The notes below the pieces were generated by a model. That model saw only the letters and a program-made list of their open reading frames with translations, searched no databases and was not told the DNA's origin. This document shows positions 35,923-44,153 of a stretch of 64,000 nucleotides of DNA, piece after piece. This DNA is from Nocardia brasiliensis NBRC 14402 (lineage in GTDB: Bacteria; Actinomycetota; Actinomycetes; Mycobacteriales; Mycobacteriaceae), in the NCBI RefSeq assembly GCF_000308475.2, contig NZ_BAFT02000004.1, positions 1-64,000 on the forward strand, given 5' to 3'. A program made the position numbers and the translations under genes. Numbering within the stretch: the first letter of the stretch is position 1; every line of letters begins with the position of its first letter.

Positions 35923-37094
35923 TGAACGCAGCATCGCTGAGCGATTCGGTGCGCGACGGCGGCCGGGCGACGGATGCCTCCGCGATACCGACGATCTACA
36001 AGGGGCTCGCGGGCGTCGTCGTCGATACCACCGCGGTGTCCAAGGTGGTGCCGGAGACCAACTCGCTGACCTACCGCGGCTATGCCGTGCAGGATCTGGC
36101 CGCGCACTGCAGTTTCGAGCAGGTCGCCTACCTGCTGTGGCACGGTGAACTGCCCAACGACGCTCAGCTGGAACGGTTCTGCCAGCAGGAGCGGGCCGCC
36201 CGTCGCGTCGATCGTTCGCTGTTGTCGCTCGTGACCAAGATGCCCGACAACTGCCATCCGATGGACGTCGTGCGCACCGCGATCAGCTACCTCGGCGCCG
36301 AGGACCCCGCCGAGGCCGACAACAGCCCGGCGGCCAACCGCGCCAAGGCGTTACGGATGCTGGCGGTGCTGCCGACCATCGTCGCCGCCGATCACCGCCG
36401 CCGCCACGGGCAGGACCCGATCGCGCCGCATTCGCAGCTCGGCTTCGCCGAGAACTTCCTGAACATGTGCTTCGGCAAGGTCCCGTCCCGGGAGCTGGTG
36501 CACGCGTTCGAGGTATCGCTGATCCTGTACGCCGAGCACAGCTTCAACGCCTCGACCTTCGCCGCGCGAGTGGTCACCTCGACGCTGTCCGATATCTACA
36601 GCGCGGTGACCGCGGCCATCGGCGCGCTCAAGGGCCCGCTGCACGGCGGCGCCAACGAGGCGGTCATGCACGCCATGCTCGCGATCGGCGATCCCGCGCT
36701 GGCCGAACAGTGGTTGCGCGACAAGCTGGCCAAGAAGGAAAAGGTGATGGGCTTCGGCCACCGGGTCTACAAGAACGGTGACTCCCGGGTGCCGACCATG
36801 AAACAGGCGTTCCTCGACATCGCCGCCGCGACCGACGGCGCGCGGTGGGTGCGGATGTACGAGATCCTCGAACGCACGATGGCCGAGGCCACCGGCATCG
36901 AGCCCAATCTCGACTTCCCGACCGGGCCCGCGTACTACCTGCTCGGCTTCGATATCGAGGTGTTCACGCCGATCTTCGTGATGAGCCGCATCACCGGCTG
37001 GGCCGCGCACATCATCGAACAGGGCGAATCCAACGCCTTGATCCGCCCGCTGAGCGAATACGTCGGCGTGCCACAGCGTTCGGTCGTCGCCTGA
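35922..37094 (+). CDS. prpC: 2-methylcitrate synthase / citrate synthase
   Basis: It condenses propionyl-CoA with oxaloacetate. The 390-residue citrate-synthase-fold protein has the three catalytic regions: LYAEHSFNASTFAARV (His), KGPLHGGANEAVM (His) and a C-terminal Asp region near PNLDFPTGPAYYLLG. GFGHRVYKNGDSRVPTMK is also typical. As last gene of the operon it completes the methylcitrate route. Confidence 0.95.
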   Translation: MNAASLSDSVRDGGRATDASAIPTIYKGLAGVVVDTTAVSKVVPETNSLTYRGYAVQDLAAHCSFEQVAYLLWHGELPNDAQLERFCQQERAARRVDRSLLSLVTKMPDNCHPMDVVRTAISYLGAEDPAEADNSPAANRAKALRMLAVLPTIVAADHRRRHGQDPIAPHSQLGFAENFLNMCFGKVPSRELVHAFEVSLILYAEHSFNASTFAARVVTSTLSDIYSAVTAAIGALKGPLHGGANEAVMHAMLAIGDPALAEQWLRDKLAKKEKVMGFGHRVYKNGDSRVPTMKQAFLDIAAATDGARWVRMYEILERTMAEATGIEPNLDFPTGPAYYLLGFDIEVFTPIFVMSRITGWAAHIIEQGESNALIRPLSEYVGVPQRSVVA

Positions 37095-37158
37095 TCTCGA
37101 TCTCCCGAAACCGCCAGGTCCTGCCCTGCTGGGGGAACTCATCGTGGAAGATGGATGA

Positions 37159-37836
37159 ATGCCCCCAGCAGCACGTCGTGCGAAGAGCGCAGGCCGGCCA
37201 CCCCGGTTGTCCCTGGAGGCGGTCGTCGCCGCGGCCACCCGCATCCTGGAGTCCGAGGGGTCGGAGAAGCTGTCCATGCGGCGCCTGGCACACGAGCTCG
37301 GCACCGCGCCCATGGCCCCCTACTACTACGTGCGCGACAAGGACGAACTGCTCCTGCTGGTGCTGGAGACACACGCCAAAGGCCTTCCGCGCCCGGAACT
37401 TCCGGCCGATCCCCGAGCACGGCTCATCGCCACGGCGACCCTGCTGTTCGAATTGCTCGCCGAGCGCCCGTGGATCATCGAGGTACTGACCGGCGACGAC
37501 CTGATGGCCGACTCCGCGCTCTGGTTCGTCGAGATGATGCTGGGCGCCGCGGTCGACTACGGTTGCACGCCGGAGGAAGCCGTCACGGTGTACCGCACGA
37601 TCTGGTACTACATCGTCGGCAACCTGATCGTGCGGGTGCACCGGGAACGACGCCGGGCCAGAGGTGCCGACGTCTACGAGGAGCAGGCCATCGGCGCCGT
37701 CCCGGCCGACACCCACCCGCATCTCGCGGCGGTCGCGCAACGCTGGCCCGAACTCACCGCCCGGGATTCGCATCGCGAGGGTCTGACCGCGATCGTCGAC
37801 GGCCTGCTCGCGACCTGCGGAGGAGACCGGACTTAG
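37159..37836 (+). CDS. TetR-family transcriptional regulator
   Basis: A 225-residue regulator with an N-terminal TetR helix-turn-helix (LSLEAVVAAATRILESEGSEKLSMRRLAHELGTAPMAPYYYVRDKDELLLLVLE) and a TetR_C-type ligand domain. GGAAG lies 8 nt before ATG 37159. It follows prpC by 64 nt and overlaps the convergent ABC exporter gene by 4 nt. Its target could be the prp operon or the exporters; the sequence does not decide. Confidence 0.92.
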   Translation: MPPAARRAKSAGRPPRLSLEAVVAAATRILESEGSEKLSMRRLAHELGTAPMAPYYYVRDKDELLLLVLETHAKGLPRPELPADPRARLIATATLLFELLAERPWIIEVLTGDDLMADSALWFVEMMLGAAVDYGCTPEEAVTVYRTIWYYIVGNLIVRVHRERRRARGADVYEEQAIGAVPADTHPHLAAVAQRWPELTARDSHREGLTAIVDGLLATCGGDRT

Positions 37837-39545
37837 CTCCCGGCGGGCGCAAGCGACAGCTGCCAGAAATCGGCGTACCGGCCGTTGCGCCGCAGCAATT
37901 CGTCGTGCGTGCCCTGCTCCACGATCCGGCCGCCGTCCAGGAAGACGATCCGGTCGGCCCGCTGCACGGTCCGCAACCGGTGCGCGACCAGCACCACGGT
38001 CCGTCCTGCCAGCAACCGCTCGATGCCCTCGTGCACCGCCGCCTCGTTCACCGGGTCCAGCGCCGACGTCACCTCGTCCAGCAGCACGATCGGGGCATTC
38101 TTCAACAGCGCGCGAGCAATCGAAACCCGTTGGCGCTCACCGCCGGACAGCAGCGCACCGCCCTCACCGACCGGCGTCGCCCAGCCCTCGGGCAGGCGCT
38201 CGATCACCTCGTCCAGGCGGGCCGCGGTCGCCGCCGCCCGCACCGCGTCCGCGTCGGCGCCGGGACGGCCGAGCCGCACATTGTCCTCGATCGTGCCGTC
38301 GAAGAGATAGACGTCCTGGAAGACGATGGCGATCTGCTCCATGAGCACCTCGGTGCTGATCTCGCGCACGTCCACGCCGCCGATGCGCACCGCGCCCGCG
38401 TCCACGTCGTAGAACCGCGCGAGCAGTTGCAGCAGTGTGCTCTTGCCCGCGCCGGACGGTCCGACCACCGCGAGCCGCCGGCCGGTCGGCACCGAGAGCG
38501 TCAGCTCGTCGATGAGTGTGCGGCCGTGCTGCCGGAATGTCACCGCGTCGAACTCCAGATCATGGTCGCGGGGCCGCACGGGGGCAGCGGGCTCCGGCAG
38601 CGGCGCGGTACGCAACACCGCGTCGAGCCGGGCCAGCTCTGCCCGCGCGCCGCGCATCTTGCCGCCGATCTCCGCCAGGGCCAGCAGCGGATCCGCGCAG
38701 CGTGCGGCCAGCACCAGGATCACCAAAACCTCTGCCGCGCCTACGTTTCCATGCAGGGCCAGATACGCGCCCAGGGCGAGCAGCGCGGTGAAGAACACCT
38801 GCACCGTGAGTGTCAGGCCGAGAATGCCGGGCAACGCCGACAGTGTCGACCGGCGCGCCGCGCGCTGCACGCCGGACAGCGCGTCATCGAGTGACCGGAA
38901 GCGCTCGCCGGTCCGGCCGCCGGCCCGCAGCACCGGCTGTGCCTGCAGGTATTCGATGACGCGTGCGGTCGATTCGGCGCTGCGTTCGGAGCGCTCGGCG
39001 TCGGTCGCGGCCATCGAGCGCCCGGTCCACACCTGCACCACCGCCACGACCGGCGCGGCGAGCAGCGCCGCCAAGCCGAGCTGCCAGTTGAACGCGAACA
39101 TCACCACCACGATCGTCAACGGCGTCACCAACGCGGAAATGAAGGGCGACAACAGATGTGCCGCCACGCTCATCGCCTGCAACACGCCCTCGCCGGCCAG
39201 CACCGACACCTCCCCCACGCGGCGAGAAGTGAACCAGCCCAGCGGCAATCGGGCCAGATGATCGCCGAAGCGGTGGTACACCCCGCTCAGCATCGCCGTC
39301 CCGACCCGGAACCCGGACAGGTCGCTGCGATAACGCAGCAGCGCGTAGGCCGCGACCGCGGCCCCGAACGCGATCAGCCACGGCCACGCGTGCGCGGGAG
39401 TGCTCCCGAACAACGCCCGCAGCACCGGCACCAGCAGGGCGTAGGACAGTCCCTCGGCCACGGCGGTCACGGTCATCAGGGCGACGGTGCGCCGCATCGG
39501 CCGGGCGTATTCATCCCCGAGCAGGTGCAACAGCATGCGAATCAT
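37833..39545 (-). CDS. ABC exporter half-transporter (membrane + ATPase), subunit 2
   Basis: A 570-residue type IV ABC protein: about six membrane helices in residues 1-310, then an ATPase with Walker A VGPSGAGKSTLLQLL, signature LLSGGERQRVSIARALL, Walker B PIVLLDEVTSAL and the switch His in VLVAHRLRTV. ATG 39545 overlaps the stop of the other half-transporter (ATGA), which suggests a heterodimer. The arrangement resembles the siderophore transporters IrtA/IrtB, but no siderophore-binding domain is seen; the cargo is unknown. Confidence 0.93.
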   Translation of the reverse strand: MIRMLLHLLGDEYARPMRRTVALMTVTAVAEGLSYALLVPVLRALFGSTPAHAWPWLIAFGAAVAAYALLRYRSDLSGFRVGTAMLSGVYHRFGDHLARLPLGWFTSRRVGEVSVLAGEGVLQAMSVAAHLLSPFISALVTPLTIVVVMFAFNWQLGLAALLAAPVVAVVQVWTGRSMAATDAERSERSAESTARVIEYLQAQPVLRAGGRTGERFRSLDDALSGVQRAARRSTLSALPGILGLTLTVQVFFTALLALGAYLALHGNVGAAEVLVILVLAARCADPLLALAEIGGKMRGARAELARLDAVLRTAPLPEPAAPVRPRDHDLEFDAVTFRQHGRTLIDELTLSVPTGRRLAVVGPSGAGKSTLLQLLARFYDVDAGAVRIGGVDVREISTEVLMEQIAIVFQDVYLFDGTIEDNVRLGRPGADADAVRAAATAARLDEVIERLPEGWATPVGEGGALLSGGERQRVSIARALLKNAPIVLLDEVTSALDPVNEAAVHEGIERLLAGRTVVLVAHRLRTVQRADRIVFLDGGRIVEQGTHDELLRRNGRYADFWQLSLAPAGS

Positions 39546-41374
39546 CGGAGTTCTCCTTGCAGTGCGCCACCGTAGGTTTCGATCTCGTCGGTGAGCGCGG
39601 CTCGGTGGGATCGCCAGAATTCGGCGAACTTGCCGTTCCGGTCCAGTAATTCGGCCGGACGACCACGCTCGACGATGACGCCGTCGTCGAGTACCGCGAC
39701 GAGGTCCGCGTCGGCGACGGTCTCCAGCCGGTGCGCGATGACCAGCATCGCCCGGTCGCCGCTCGAGGTCGCGAGCGCGGTGCGCACCGCGTGCTCGGTC
39801 TGCGGATCGGCGAACGCCGTCGCCTCGTCCAACACCAGCACCGGGGCGGCGGAGAGCAGGGCGCGCGCGATCGAAATCCGTTGCGCCTCACCGCCTGACA
39901 ATTTCACGTCCACGCCGACGACCGAGTCGTACCCGTGCGGCAGTTCGAGAATCCGGTCATGGATGTTCGCCAGCCGGGCAATGCGCTCCACGTCCGCGCG
40001 GTCCGCGTGCGGCACCGCGAGGGCGATGTTGTCCGCGATCGACGCGCGCAGCAGGCGGACGTCCTGGAAGACGAAGGCGACCCGCCGATACAGCTCCGCG
40101 CTGCTCAGGTCGCGCAGATCGACACCACCCAGGGTGACCGAGCCGTGGGTCGGATCGAAGAACCGTGGCAACAGCTGCACCAGCGTGGACTTGCCGCTGC
40201 CCGAGGGACCGACGAGCGCGGTGACCGTCCCCGGTTCGAGCACCAGGTCGATGCCGCGCAGCACCTCGCGATCGGCGGCATAACCGAACCGGACGTCGCG
40301 TAGTTCGACCCGATGCCCCTGCGGCACAAGCGGTTGCGCGGGTTCCGGCAGCGGCGGCACCGCGAGCACCTCCTTGATCCGGCCGACCGCGCGCCCGGCG
40401 GCCTGCAGGTCGTCGAAGCCGTGCCCCAGGGCCGCCACCGGCGCGGTGAGTCCCAGCCCCAGCAGCAGGAACGGGAGCAGATCCGCCGGAGCCAGCGAAC
40501 CGTTCGTGATCAACGCCGTACCACCGAGCAACAGCACCAGCAGCACGAACGGCGGCGACAGTGCCAGCTGCATACCCGCGGCGATGCCGGAGATGCCGAA
40601 CACCCAGCGCCGGAACGTCTCGGTGAAAGTGTCTGCCGCCGTGCGGAACTCGCGATGCGCGCGAGCCCCGCCGCCGAACGCCTTGATCACCGCGATGCCC
40701 TGCACGAATTCGATGGCGGCACTGGAGATCCGGCCCATCGCCGCATCGATCTCCGTTTGCTCCCGCTGTCGCTTCGCCGTCATGAACAGCGGCACGTGCG
40801 CGAGGGCGAGCAGCACCGGGATCATCGCGATCAAGGTGAGCCGCCAGTCGATGGTGAACAGGTAGACCAGCGAAACCAGCGGCACCACGAACGCCGCGAC
40901 CAGCTCACCCGGGGCGTGCGCGATGAGCGGGTGCACCGCGCTCACGTCCGGCCCCACCACCTTCGCCAGCTCACCGGTCCGCCTGCGGGAGAACCAGCCG
41001 ATCGGCACCCGCCCCAGTCGCGCCGCCAGCAGACGGCGAAACGACAACTGCACCCGCGCGTCCAACAGGTGCCCGGCCCCCGACGACGCCCCGGTGAACA
41101 ACAGTCGCACCAGGAGCCCGCCCGCCCCGACCAGCACCACTGTCCACACATGACCTTCGTCGACCGGCCCGGGCGACAACAGGGTTCGCCCCAACTCCAC
41201 GACCGCGAGCAACGGCGCCAACCCCGCCACCGCCCCGACGATCTGCAACACCGCGACCAGCGCGAAGGCAGGCGCAAAAGGCCGCACCAACCCCGCCACC
41301 CTCGGTTCCGTTCCGCCGCTGTCCGCCACCGTCGCAGATCGCTCGGTCGCCGCAGCGAGGTCGATGGCGTCCAT
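39542..41374 (-). CDS. ABC exporter half-transporter (membrane + ATPase), subunit 1
   Basis: A 610-residue partner with the same layout: membrane domain to about residue 340, Walker A VGPSGSGKSTLVQLL, signature LSGGEAQRISIARALL, Walker B APVLVLDEATAFAD and VIAHRLETV. GAGGAGG precedes ATG 41374. Both ATP sites look intact, so this would be a heterodimer with two active sites. It is the first gene of a two-gene operon downstream of a two-component system on the same strand. Confidence 0.93.
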   Translation of the reverse strand: MDAIDLAAATERSATVADSGGTEPRVAGLVRPFAPAFALVAVLQIVGAVAGLAPLLAVVELGRTLLSPGPVDEGHVWTVVLVGAGGLLVRLLFTGASSGAGHLLDARVQLSFRRLLAARLGRVPIGWFSRRRTGELAKVVGPDVSAVHPLIAHAPGELVAAFVVPLVSLVYLFTIDWRLTLIAMIPVLLALAHVPLFMTAKRQREQTEIDAAMGRISSAAIEFVQGIAVIKAFGGGARAHREFRTAADTFTETFRRWVFGISGIAAGMQLALSPPFVLLVLLLGGTALITNGSLAPADLLPFLLLGLGLTAPVAALGHGFDDLQAAGRAVGRIKEVLAVPPLPEPAQPLVPQGHRVELRDVRFGYAADREVLRGIDLVLEPGTVTALVGPSGSGKSTLVQLLPRFFDPTHGSVTLGGVDLRDLSSAELYRRVAFVFQDVRLLRASIADNIALAVPHADRADVERIARLANIHDRILELPHGYDSVVGVDVKLSGGEAQRISIARALLSAAPVLVLDEATAFADPQTEHAVRTALATSSGDRAMLVIAHRLETVADADLVAVLDDGVIVERGRPAELLDRNGKFAEFWRSHRAALTDEIETYGGALQGELR

Positions 41375-41507
41375 CCCGCCTCCTCATTTTCGTACGCGTA
41401 TAAACACCCTACAACGCCTCCGTTCCCTCGGCGGCTCCTTAAATGACTTGCCTCAAACCAGACGAACCTCGAAGGCACCCCCCGCCGCAACATCGCGAAC
41501 AAGACCG

Positions 41508-42158
41508 TCAGGTCATGAGGCCGCTCTGGTAGGCGAGGACGACGGCTTGGGTGCGGTCGCGGGAGGCGGTTTTGGCGATCACGTGGGCGACGTGGGTGCG
41601 GGTGGTCGCGGGGCTGATGAACAGTTCGGCGCTGATCTCGGCGTTGGAGCGGCCCAAGGCCATGAGTACGAGCACTTCTCGTTCTCTGGCGGTCAGCGCG
41701 GCGAGGGCGGCGGGGGCGGTGACCGCGCGTGGGCCCGCACGGCGCAGCGCGCCGAGGACATTGCCGACGATCGCGGGATCGAGCCAGCCGTCACCGGCCG
41801 CGCAGCAGCGCACGGCCTGCGCGAGGTCGGCGGGGGCTGCGTGTTTGAGCAGGAAGCCGCTCGCGCCCGCGGCGAGCGCCTCCTGTACGGCGGTGTCTTC
41901 GTGAAAGGTGGTGAGCACCAGGACCGCCGGCGCGTCGGGGGCGCTGGTGATCGCTTTGGTCGCTTCGATACCGTCCAGCACCGGCATCCGCAGGTCCATC
42001 AGAACCACTTGGGGCCCCAGCGTTTTCACGGCTTCGATGGCGGCGGCGCCATCGGCGGCCTCGCCGATCACTTCGAGGTCGGGGGTGGTGCTCAGCAGCA
42101 GGACACAGCCCGCTCGCACCAGCGCCTCGTCCTCGGCGACGACCACGGTGATCGTCAT
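41508..42158 (-). CDS. NarL/LuxR-family response regulator
   Basis: A 216-residue regulator with receiver residues Glu9-Asp10, phosphoacceptor Asp55 (VVLMDLRMP), Lys in FLLKHA, and a LuxR HTH (LTAREREVLVLMALGRSNAEISAELFISPATTRTHVAHVI). ATG 42158 overlaps the kinase stop (ATGA). It may control the ABC exporters 134 bp downstream on the same strand. Confidence 0.93.
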   Translation of the reverse strand: MTITVVVAEDEALVRAGCVLLLSTTPDLEVIGEAADGAAAIEAVKTLGPQVVLMDLRMPVLDGIEATKAITSAPDAPAVLVLTTFHEDTAVQEALAAGASGFLLKHAAPADLAQAVRCCAAGDGWLDPAIVGNVLGALRRAGPRAVTAPAALAALTAREREVLVLMALGRSNAEISAELFISPATTRTHVAHVIAKTASRDRTQAVVLAYQSGLMT

Positions 42159-43333
42159 GACACCTCGATCGACGCGTGCGCGGGCAGTGTCGCATGCACG
42201 CACCAGCCGTCGGCTTCCGGCCCGGAGGTCAGTGCGCCGCCCAGCGCGTCGAGACGTTCGCGCAGGCCGAGCAGCCCGGCACCGGTCGACAGCGCCGCGG
42301 CGGCGGGTGCCGCGGTGCCGCCGGAGCTGCGGACGGTGAGGTCCAGGGTGCGCGGGGTCCAGGCGACACCGAGCGTGACGGTCGCGCCGCGACCCGCGTG
42401 TTTGGTGACATTGGTGAGGGATTCCTGGACGATCCGATAGGCCGCGAGATCCGCGTCGGGTGTGAGCGGCCGGGCGGTGCCGGTGACGTCGAGGTGCACC
42501 TCGAGGTCGGCGCGGCGCGCGGCTTCGAGCAATCGTTCGACGTCGGCGAACCGGGCCGGAGCCGTGCCGTCCGGCTCGGGTGAACGCAACAGGCCCAGCA
42601 TGGAATGCAATTCGGTCATCGCCTGCGTGCCCGCCTGCTCGATCACCTCCAGCGCCTGCTGCACCCGGCGGTCGGCGTCCGCGGCGAAGACGCGGGCCGC
42701 GCCGGCGTGCAGGATCATGCCCGCCACGGCACCGGTGACGCTGTCGTGCAGTTCGTGCGCGAGCCGCAAACGCTGTGCGGCGAGCGCTTTTTCGGCCGCC
42801 GCGGCGAGTCGCTCCTGCTCGGCTCGGGCATGCTGTTCGCGTGCGTGCGCCAATCTGCCCAGGCCCCAGGCGATACCGAGGAAGACCGTCCACGCCAGCG
42901 CGGCGGCCAGGAAGCCGCGCAGCTGGGATTCGGCGGGTTCGGCCTGCGCGAACCGATAACTGAACAGTCCGAGTGGCAAGGCGGACGCGACGAGCGCCAG
43001 CCGCGCAGCGACCCCGGGTACCCGACCGGCGACCGCATAGCTCGCCACCAGCAGGAAGGCGAACGGATAGTATTCCGGCACAACAAGATTGACGCCGGTG
43101 TACAGCCAAGCGACCAGCCACACCCGCAGCGGGAACCGGCGCCGCGCCAGCAGGATCAGGCAGAGACCGGCGACGGCGAGCGGAATCACCCACAGCGGCA
43201 GCGTCGCACCACCGATCAGGTGCTGCTCCCCGTGCCAGAACGCCAGATCCACCGCGCCGGTGACGGATACCAGCGCGACGTCGACGGCGCGACCCCACTT
43301 CGACGCGATACCGGTTTGCTGCGCCTCCGTCAC
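42155..43333 (-). CDS. Membrane sensor histidine kinase (HisKA_3 type)
   Basis: Several hydrophobic helices in the N-terminal half are followed by the phosphoacceptor region QRLRLAHELHDSVTGAVAGMILHAGAA and a HATPase_c domain (VQESLTNVTKHAGRGATV, LGLRERLDALGG). GTG 43333 is chosen so that the membrane part is near the start; GTG 43396 adds 21 residues. It is paired with the overlapping response regulator. Confidence 0.88.
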   Translation of the reverse strand: MTEAQQTGIASKWGRAVDVALVSVTGAVDLAFWHGEQHLIGGATLPLWVIPLAVAGLCLILLARRRFPLRVWLVAWLYTGVNLVVPEYYPFAFLLVASYAVAGRVPGVAARLALVASALPLGLFSYRFAQAEPAESQLRGFLAAALAWTVFLGIAWGLGRLAHAREQHARAEQERLAAAAEKALAAQRLRLAHELHDSVTGAVAGMILHAGAARVFAADADRRVQQALEVIEQAGTQAMTELHSMLGLLRSPEPDGTAPARFADVERLLEAARRADLEVHLDVTGTARPLTPDADLAAYRIVQESLTNVTKHAGRGATVTLGVAWTPRTLDLTVRSSGGTAAPAAAALSTGAGLLGLRERLDALGGALTSGPEADGWCVHATLPAHASIEVS

Positions 43334-43522
43334 GACCGACCGGCTTTCCCGGCCGGGCGCCCGCCGTCCGCGACCGCTCGGTACCAGCCGCCGCACACCG
43401 CTCGGCTCGCCGATATCTGCCGCGTCATGAGCAGCAGTTTCCCACGAATCAGGTCGGCGGGTCTGCGGTTCTACCCGCTCTCACCTGCCAAGATGGTGTT
43501 GCGGACGGGCGAATTCGTGGGA

Positions 43523-43978
43523 TCAGCCGCCGAATAGCCGGAAGATGAACCGCAGCGGATCCTCCACCGGGATCTCGGGCAGCGTCGGCGGTGGCGCCTC
43601 GGCGAGCACCACACGCACGGCCGCGACGATCTCGGCGGTGCTCGGCTGCTCGAACCCCGGGAAGCCCAGCGGGTCTTCCCGCAACACCACCGGCACGCCA
43701 CGCACCGGCGCGGTGGAGAACCCGGCGAGCTGCAACAGCACCAGTTCGGCGGCGTCGGGCACCACTCGGACCCGCGCGACATCGATGACCTCGGCGATAC
43801 CGTCCTCGGCCGCGAACACACCGACCCGCAACGACCGCGGCTGTTGCGCGAGCACTTCGTTCAGCGGCGGGTCGACCAGGACGAATTCCGGTTCGATCAA
43901 AGTGCCCGCGCCGAGGACTTCCCCGGTGGCGCCGGCCGCGTCGACCGCGTACACCACGACCAAGGTCCGCCTCGTCAT
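43523..43978 (-). CDS. Unknown protein, possible degenerate trypsin-like fold
   Basis: 151 residues from ATG 43978. The stretch GEVLGAGTLIEPEFVLVDPPL and later AAELVLLQLAG resembles the first barrel of trypsin-like proteases, in which a His and an Asp would be expected. Here they appear to be replaced, and there is no Ser-containing second half. This likeness is weak. The upstream frame to 44176 is poor and was excluded. It lies upstream of, and divergent from, the lanthipeptide synthetase. Confidence 0.55.
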   Translation of the reverse strand: MTRRTLVVVYAVDAAGATGEVLGAGTLIEPEFVLVDPPLNEVLAQQPRSLRVGVFAAEDGIAEVIDVARVRVVPDAAELVLLQLAGFSTAPVRGVPVVLREDPLGFPGFEQPSTAEIVAAVRVVLAEAPPPTLPEIPVEDPLRFIFRLFGG

Positions 43979-44153
43979 GGGCAGCAGTGTCGCACGAATC
44001 GCCCTGCTACGACGGCGCGATGAGGTTTCTCGTCGCGGTGCGGTACGCGCACAACACCGCACCGGGCCGATTCGCCGCAGGGTGCGGTCCGGCCATTCTT
44101 GACTCGTTCGATTCCCCCGCCGACCAGGCCGAATCCGAAAGGACGTGACTCCA

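Noticed and set aside
37833..41374. Assignment of the ABC pair as IrtA/IrtB siderophore importer
   Set aside because: Only the half-transporter arrangement is shared; no siderophore-interacting domain or siderophore genes nearby, so only a general exporter call is made.
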